This document shows, in pieces, positions 1-3,669 of a DNA stretch of 6,117 bases. The notes under the pieces are model-generated. The model did no database searches. It was given only the letters and a program-made list of their open reading frames with translations, and was not told where the DNA came from. Made by a program: the position numbers and the translations under genes. The number at the start of each line of letters is the position of its first letter. The first letter of the stretch is position 1. Source of the DNA: a bacterium (GTDB lineage Bacteria > Verrucomicrobiota > Kiritimatiellia > UBA8416); NCBI GenBank assembly GCA_020048935.1, contig JAIFLS010000061.1, positions 1 through 6,117 of the forward strand. The letters are read 5' to 3'.

Positions 1-692
1 GGCAGCCGTTCAACCAGCCGCTGTGCGCGCGTCTGGTTCTCGGCCAGAGCCAGGTTCAACTGCTGCGCCATATCATCGGCGCTGGCATACTGAAGGGCGA
101 CGACATCGGTTACGCGCGCCATGCCAGGCTGGTCGATTTCCGCCAGCAGGGCCTCCACGCGCCGGATGCCGGAGGCTGAGTCCGTCACCACCAGATGGTT
201 GGTCTCCTCCAAGGCGCGGACGGTTCCTCCTGCCGACTCCTTGCCCGGCTCCAGTGCCTTGCCGATCGCGGCGGCCGACACATGCGTCAACCTGAATATC
301 TTGGTGTAGACACCCTGGGCGGGCACCGTGTCCCCGGCACCTAGCACGGCGGCAAGGCCGCCCCGTTGCCCCTTCAGCGCCACCACATGCAGCACACCGC
401 CGGAGTCCTGGACGGAATACCCCGCTGATTCGATAATCGAAAGGAAGAGCGGATAGATCTCCGCTGGAGAGACACGCGGCGAAACCACCGTCAGCTTGCC
501 GGTTACCCCCTCCCCGATGACAAAGCGCTTTCCTGTCACCTCCCCTACCAGCTTGACAAAGGAACGGATCTCCACATCCTCGAACGTGAAGTTGATCCCC
601 GCGCCGGCGGATGCGGTTTGCCCGGATGGCTCCGCCGCGCGAATGGCGCCGATCAGCAGCAGGAATGCCAGACCTGTCAATAACCGTGTCAT
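1..692 (-). CDS. gspD: Type II secretion secretin GspD-like, 5' part (runs off window at base 1)
   Basis: This is the N-terminal 230 residues of an outer-membrane secretin, the ring-shaped pore through which type II secretion (or a related system) exports folded proteins. Residues 1-20 form a signal peptide: a basic start, a run of Leu/Ile/Ala, then IRA-AE as a likely signal peptidase I site. There is no lipobox Cys. Residues about 33-106 form an N0 domain with the pattern FTFEDVEIRSFVKLVG, then VIGEGVTGKLTVVSP and ESAGYSVQ, which resembles the GspD N0 pattern of E. coli from memory. Residues about 130-190 form an N1 ring-building domain (IFRLTHVSAAAIG, NHLVVTDSASGIRRVEALL, EIDQPG). N2 begins near residue 193 (VVALQYASADDMAQQL). 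The remaining N2, N3 and pore domains lie beyond base 1. The ATG at 692-690 overlaps the lpxA stop as ATGA, with GGGGA about 8 nt upstream as a ribosome site. PilQ and type III secretins are less likely because of the canonical GspD-like N0. Confidence 0.9.
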   Translation of the reverse strand, partial: MTRLLTGLAFLLLIGAIRAAEPSGQTASAGAGINFTFEDVEIRSFVKLVGEVTGKRFVIGEGVTGKLTVVSPRVSPAEIYPLFLSIIESAGYSVQDSGGVLHVVALKGQRGGLAAVLGAGDTVPAQGVYTKIFRLTHVSAAAIGKALEPGKESAGGTVRALEETNHLVVTDSASGIRRVEALLAEIDQPGMARVTDVVALQYASADDMAQQLNLALAENQTRAQRLVERL

Positions 693-1462
693 TTAAGGAT
701 TCCCCGTTCCGATGCCTCGACAAAACCAACCAGATGATCAAGCGTCGCGCATGTTCCGAGGGTCGCCCGGATCTGCTCGATAGCCTGCTGAACCGAGAGA
801 TCCTGGCGGTACAGAAGCCGGTAGGCCTTCTTCAGCAGTTGGCGGTCATCATCGGATACCCCGCGACGCTCGAGCCCGATCAGGTTGAGCCCGCGCACGG
901 CAGCCGGGTTGCCGTCCACCATCATGAACGGCGGGCAATCCTTGACCACTTTCGTGCAGCCGCCGACCATGCACATGCGTCCGATGCGGCAGAATTGATG
1001 GACCCCGCTCAGCCCGCCGATCACGGCATGGTCCTCGATCAGGACATCCCCCGCCAATGTCGCGCAATTGGCCATGATCACGCCGTTGCCGACCCGGCAG
1101 GCATGCGCCACATGGCAGTAGGCCATGATGTGACAGTCGGCTCCGACAACCGTCTTCTCGCCCTCGTGCGTCCCCGAGTTCACCGTGACGTACTCGCGCA
1201 GCGTGGTGCGCTCGCCGATCTCGACCGTCGAACTTCCGCCGCGGAATTTCAAGTCCTGGGTCTGTGAACCGATGCAGGCGAACGAGAACAGGTTGCATCC
1301 GGCGCCAATGGTTGTATGGCCGTCGATGACAACATGCGGTCGCAGGCAGGCCCCGTCGCCGATACGGACATCCGGTCCGATGACGCAATAGGCCCCGATA
1401 TCAACGTCACAACCGATCTGCGCCCCATCCGAGATTACTGCTGTAGGGTGAATCCCGCTCAT
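689..1462 (-). CDS. lpxA: Acyl-ACP--UDP-N-acetylglucosamine O-acyltransferase, LpxA
   Basis: LpxA catalyses the first step of lipid A synthesis in the cytoplasm, moving an (R)-3-hydroxyacyl chain from acyl-ACP to the 3-OH of UDP-GlcNAc. The 257 residues match the usual length (E. coli 262). Residues 1-180 are a left-handed parallel beta-helix of hexapeptide repeats (IGAYCV, IGPDVR, IGDGAC and so on). Family motifs visible are HPTAVI at 5-10, TQDLKF at 68-73, CHVAH at 116-120 and VHQF at 154-157. H120 aligns with the catalytic His125 of E. coli. G168 aligns with the ruler residue Gly173, which in E. coli goes with C14 hydroxyacyl selection. The C-terminal helical part starts near GLERRG (196-201). 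D139 stands where E. coli has His144. The start was placed at the ATG at 1462-1460 because the family begins just before I-HPTA and this codon overlaps the fabZ stop (ATGA), with GGGAG about 9 nt upstream. An ATG 30 nt earlier would add ten unrelated residues. Confidence 0.96.
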   Translation of the reverse strand: MSGIHPTAVISDGAQIGCDVDIGAYCVIGPDVRIGDGACLRPHVVIDGHTTIGAGCNLFSFACIGSQTQDLKFRGGSSTVEIGERTTLREYVTVNSGTHEGEKTVVGADCHIMAYCHVAHACRVGNGVIMANCATLAGDVLIEDHAVIGGLSGVHQFCRIGRMCMVGGCTKVVKDCPPFMMVDGNPAAVRGLNLIGLERRGVSDDDRQLLKKAYRLLYRQDLSVQQAIEQIRATLGTCATLDHLVGFVEASERGILK

Positions 1463-1905
1463 GCGCCTGCACTCCCGGCTGAGATCATGCACATCATCTC
1501 CGCCTCGGAAGCGACCTCGCCATCCACGCTAATCTGCGCCTTGAAACGTGCTATCTTGGCCCGCAATTTCGTGATCGTCACCTCAATCCGGCACTGGTCG
1601 CCGGGCTTGACCACCTTACGGAAACGCGCGCCGTCAATCCCCATGAAAAAGGGCACGCCATCGGGATTTCCCGCGATGCGGTTCAGCAGGATACCTGCCG
1701 TCTGCGCCATCGCCTCAAGCTGGAGCACTCCCGGCATCACAGGCAACCCAGGGAAATGCCCTTGGAAGAAAGGCTCATTTATCGTCACGTTCTTGATGCC
1801 GACAATCCGCTCCTTGTCATCGCATTCCACGATCTTGTCCACCAGCAGAAACGGATACCGGTGCGGTAGCAGTTTCATGATCTCCTCGATACCCAGAGTC
1901 ACCAT
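1459..1905 (-). CDS. fabZ: 3-hydroxyacyl-ACP dehydratase FabZ
   Basis: FabZ is a cytoplasmic hot-dog-fold enzyme that dehydrates (3R)-hydroxyacyl-ACP to trans-2-enoyl-ACP in type II fatty acid synthesis. The 148 residues match the family length (E. coli 151). Visible motifs are LLPHRYPFLLVDKI at 12-25, NEPFFQGHFPG at 43-53 carrying catalytic His50, and MPGVLQLEAMAQ at 57-68 carrying catalytic Glu64. GIDGARFRKVVKPGDQ and a final AEMMCMIS strand follow. It is the first gene of a unit with lpxA, and the two enzymes share their hydroxyacyl-ACP substrate, so the pairing is common in lipid A-producing bacteria. The start was set at the ATG at 1905-1903 because it has a strong AGGAG 7 nt upstream and gives the family N-terminus (short lead, then IEEIMKLLPHR). 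The frame stays open to 2094, but those 63 extra residues look like translated promoter DNA. The stop overlaps the lpxA start. Confidence 0.97.
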   Translation of the reverse strand: MVTLGIEEIMKLLPHRYPFLLVDKIVECDDKERIVGIKNVTINEPFFQGHFPGLPVMPGVLQLEAMAQTAGILLNRIAGNPDGVPFFMGIDGARFRKVVKPGDQCRIEVTITKLRAKIARFKAQISVDGEVASEAEMMCMISAGSAGA

Positions 1906-1912
1906 CTTTATT

Positions 1913-1918
1913 CTCCTC
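1913..1918 (-). promoter_or_regulatory. Ribosome binding site of fabZ
   Basis: On the minus strand this reads GAGGAG, followed by 7 nt (AATAAAG) and the ATG at 1905. It is a near-ideal Shine-Dalgarno sequence and decides the start of fabZ against the longer open frame that reaches 2094. Confidence 0.85.
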
Positions 1919-1986
1919 GTTTCGTTCGTCCCAGCGAAAGCCAAGCCGCAACCAAGAGCGGCAAACCGCCGGACCACACCTAAACT

Positions 1987-2003
1987 GGTTGCAGTATGCA
2001 ACC
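1987..2003. promoter_or_regulatory. Perfect inverted repeat, operator candidate over the fabZ -10
   Basis: GGTTGCA, three bases, TGCAACC: 7-bp arms with full complementarity and a 3-bp centre (gta on the plus strand). The dyad lies in the divergent intergenic region and covers the best -10 candidate of the fabZ unit. A dimeric repressor could bind here, or the transcript could form a small hairpin. No T-tract follows on either strand, so it is not an intrinsic terminator. The dyad is seen directly; its function is inferred. Confidence 0.4.
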
Positions 2004-2021
2004 GCTGCCGATTTAAGGCAA
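1993..2021 (-). promoter_or_regulatory. Candidate sigma70-type promoter of fabZ-lpxA-gspD
   Basis: On the minus strand the candidate -35 is TTGCCT (2021-2016, 4 of 6 consensus bases). A 17-nt spacer (2015-1999) and a candidate -10 of CATACT (1998-1993, 4 of 6) follow. Transcription would start about 80 bp upstream of the fabZ ATG. The -10 lies inside the perfect inverted repeat 1987-2003. Support comes from spacing and partial consensus only; other promoters in this GC-rich host may look different. Confidence 0.4.
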
Positions 2022-2056
2022 ACCAATTTTCCCGGCTGGCGCGTTGGAAAGCGGCA

Positions 2057-2085
2057 TTGACTTTCCCGTGCCCTCTGTGACAAAT
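2057..2085 (+). promoter_or_regulatory. Weak promoter candidate for the coiled-coil/glycosyltransferase pair
   Basis: TTGACT at 2057-2062 matches 5 of 6 bases of the -35 consensus. At a 17-bp spacer the -10 position reads ACAAAT (2080-2085), only 3 of 6. A TG pair at 2078-2079 might compensate as an extended -10 with a hexamer shifted by one base. This is the only recognisable plus-strand candidate between fabZ and position 2114, and it points away from the fabZ promoter. Confidence 0.22.
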
Positions 2086-2102
2086 TCCAACCAACTGGAT
2101 TC

Positions 2103-2108
2103 AAGAGG
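2103..2108 (+). promoter_or_regulatory. Ribosome binding site of the 2114 gene
   Basis: AAGAGG sits 5 nt before the ATG at 2114. It supports that start over the in-frame ATG at 2147 (residue 12), which has no comparable purine-rich lead. Confidence 0.6.
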
Positions 2109-2113
2109 TAAAC

Positions 2114-2503
2114 ATGCAGATTATAGAGCCTTCGGTAGAAACCATCATGAACGAGATTCGTAGCGGTCTCGATGACACGACGCTTTCGGATACCACGATT
2201 GCCGCCGCTGAATCCGGGCGGACACTCCAGTCCGAGCTGCGCAAGGCGGCCGGGGCAGCAGCACTGCTGGGGCGCTGCGGCGGGAGTCTGCGCGGTCGTC
2301 TCTGTCGCCTGCTCGCCGCGCCAGCAAGGCCCGTTGTCGAACAGCTCGATCTCTTTCATGCCGCTGTCTGCGGGGCTCTCGGAAAGTTGACGGAACATAG
2401 TGCCGGACAAACGAGGATCGGGCAGAAAGTTGAAGAGCTTGAGAAGCGCCTACAGGCACTGGAAGCGCAACAACGAAACTCCCAGCAAAAGGATGTGCGG
2501 TGA
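2114..2503 (+). CDS. Small protein of unknown function with C-terminal coiled coil, coupled to a glycosyltransferase
   Basis: I do not recognise this 129-residue protein as a named family. Residues 5-17 (PSVETIMNEIRSG) look like a short helix, and 21-48 are polar and probably loosely structured. Residues 50-72 are an Arg/Leu/Gly/Ala stretch (LLGRCGGSLRGRLCRLL) that could be an amphipathic helix. Residues 74-93 (VVEQLDLFHAAVCGALGKL) form a second helix. Residues 102-120 (IGQKVEELEKRLQALEAQQ) form a coiled coil with regular hydrophobic spacing (V106, L109, L113, L116). There is no signal peptide or clear membrane segment. The pattern 'IM.EIR', a basic helix, 'VEQ...F..AV..AL..L' and a coiled coil recalls N-terminal regions that in other bacteria precede methyltransferase or glycosyltransferase domains in glycan loci. 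That is from memory and not proven. Its TGA overlaps the next gene's GTG (GTGA), so it is probably cotranslated with the glycosyltransferase and may scaffold or tether it. Confidence 0.72.
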   Translation: MQIIEPSVETIMNEIRSGLDDTTLSDTTIAAAESGRTLQSELRKAAGAAALLGRCGGSLRGRLCRLLAAPARPVVEQLDLFHAAVCGALGKLTEHSAGQTRIGQKVEELEKRLQALEAQQRNSQQKDVR

Positions 2504-3669
2504 AAATCGCCTTTGTCTGCCCTTTTTTCGGGCCGGAGGCCTCCGGCGGTGCCGAATTCGCCGCGCGCAGCCTCGCCCTGCATCTGGCGGCGGCGGAGGT
2601 GCAGGTGGAGGTGCTGACAACCTGCCTGCTGGACCTGCCACACGGGATCACCGAGAACTTGCATCCGGAAGGGGCGTCGACAGACGGCCCCTTGACCGTG
2701 CGCCGATTCCCGGTGGAGAAGGCCGACATGCGGCATTTCGGCACACTCAACGACCTGATCATCGGCGGGACTCCCGTGACGCTGGCCGAGGAACGTCAAT
2801 TCATGACGCGGCATGTGACCAGTCTTGCATTAATCCGTTACCTGGCCGCGCATGCCGACGACTATGATCGTTTTGTATTTATCCCCTACCTTTTCGGCAC
2901 GACCTGTTTCGGTGTGATGGCCGTCGCTCACAAGAGCATCGTAATCCCCTGCTTCCACGATGAGGGCTACGCCCGCCTTCAGCTCGTCCGACGGATGTCG
3001 GACGCCGCGCACCGCTTCGTTTTCAACGTGCCTGCGGAGCAGCGGTTCGCCATGCAGCAGTTCAGCATCGCGCCGGAGCGTTGCGAGACGATCGGTCTCG
3101 GTGTCGACACCTCGATTACTGGCGATGCGGCGCGCTTTCGCAACCGTTTTGGAGTGACCGACCCGTTTCTCCTCTACGCCGGACGCCGCGACACGACCAA
3201 GAACGTGCATACGCTGATTGACTATTTCCTGCGCTATAAGCAGACCCGCCCCGGACCGCTCAAGCTCGTCCTGGTCGGGGCGGCTCCACTGCCGGTCCAG
3301 GGATCCCATCCTGATCTGGTTGACCTCGGATTTGTCAGCGAGCTGGAGAAGCACGACGCCTACGCCGCTGCCGCGCTCTTCTGTCAACCCTCGTTGAACG
3401 AGAGTTTTTCGTATGTGCTGATGGAGGCTTGGCTGTGCGGTGTACCATGCCTGGTGCATGAGGGTTGCGAAGTCACCCGCGACCACGTTGTTGAAAGCGG
3501 TGGCGGCCTGCTTTTCAAGAACGCCGCCGACTTTGGTGCCGTACTAGACCGTCTGCTTGGCAATGAACCGCTGCGTTGCGCGATGGCGGCCGCAGGCCGC
3601 CGGTATGTGCTGGAACGCTACGACTGGCCACGGGTTGTCAATCGATTCAAGGCGGCTTTCACGATTTGA
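2500..3669 (+). CDS. GT-B fold glycosyltransferase, family GT4-like
   Basis: This is a cytoplasmic or membrane-associated sugar transferase, probably retaining and using a nucleotide-sugar donor to build a surface polysaccharide or LPS glycan. Acceptor and sugar cannot be read from sequence. The N-terminal Rossmann domain begins KIAFVCPFFGPEASGGAE (2-19), with the glycine-rich GGAE acceptor-side loop typical of GT4. The C-terminal domain starts near FLLYAGRRDTTKN (223-235). R229 and K234 have the spacing of the donor-phosphate-binding Arg/Lys pair. LVLVGA (257-262), DLGFVSELEKHDAYAAA (275-291) and CQPSLNESFSYVLMEAW (295-311) follow, and E301/E309 give the EX7E motif. The 389-residue length is usual and no membrane segment is seen. 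The start is the GTG at 2500, which overlaps the previous stop, with an AAAAGGA ribosome site. It gives the standard 'xKIAFVCP' opening. The gene ends exactly where the convergent secretin gene ends. Confidence 0.9.
   Translation: MKIAFVCPFFGPEASGGAEFAARSLALHLAAAEVQVEVLTTCLLDLPHGITENLHPEGASTDGPLTVRRFPVEKADMRHFGTLNDLIIGGTPVTLAEERQFMTRHVTSLALIRYLAAHADDYDRFVFIPYLFGTTCFGVMAVAHKSIVIPCFHDEGYARLQLVRRMSDAAHRFVFNVPAEQRFAMQQFSIAPERCETIGLGVDTSITGDAARFRNRFGVTDPFLLYAGRRDTTKNVHTLIDYFLRYKQTRPGPLKLVLVGAAPLPVQGSHPDLVDLGFVSELEKHDAYAAAALFCQPSLNESFSYVLMEAWLCGVPCLVHEGCEVTRDHVVESGGGLLFKNAADFGAVLDRLLGNEPLRCAMAAAGRRYVLERYDWPRVVNRFKAAFTI

Larger units (their letters stand above)
1906..2113. other. Divergent intergenic region between fabZ and the coiled-coil gene
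   Basis: This is the only sizeable noncoding stretch of the window. It holds both ribosome sites, the fabZ promoter candidate, the 1987-2003 dyad and a weak plus-strand promoter candidate. I see no tRNA, terminator or small conserved gene in it. The long fabZ-frame extension across it has no family similarity that I recognise. Confidence 0.7.

Noticed and set aside
73..741. Minus-strand open frame (222 codons) overlapping gspD
   Set aside because: It is an out-of-frame shadow (Arg/Gly/Cys-rich). The frame starting at 692 gives a signal peptide and secretin N0/N1 domains.
611..1267. Plus-strand open frame (about 218 codons) across lpxA and gspD
   Set aside because: The opposite strand encodes clear LpxA hexapeptide repeats. 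This frame is His/Asp/Arg-rich, as expected of a complement shadow.
1906..2094. 63-residue N-terminal extension of FabZ
   Set aside because: The strong AGGAG ribosome site before the ATG at 1905 and the normal family length argue for the short form. The extension crosses the promoter and dyad.
3585..3601. Perfect inverted repeat GGCGGCC-GCA-GGCCGCC
   Set aside because: It lies inside the glycosyltransferase coding sequence, encodes an Ala-rich helix, and has no T-tract. GC-rich Ala codons explain it.
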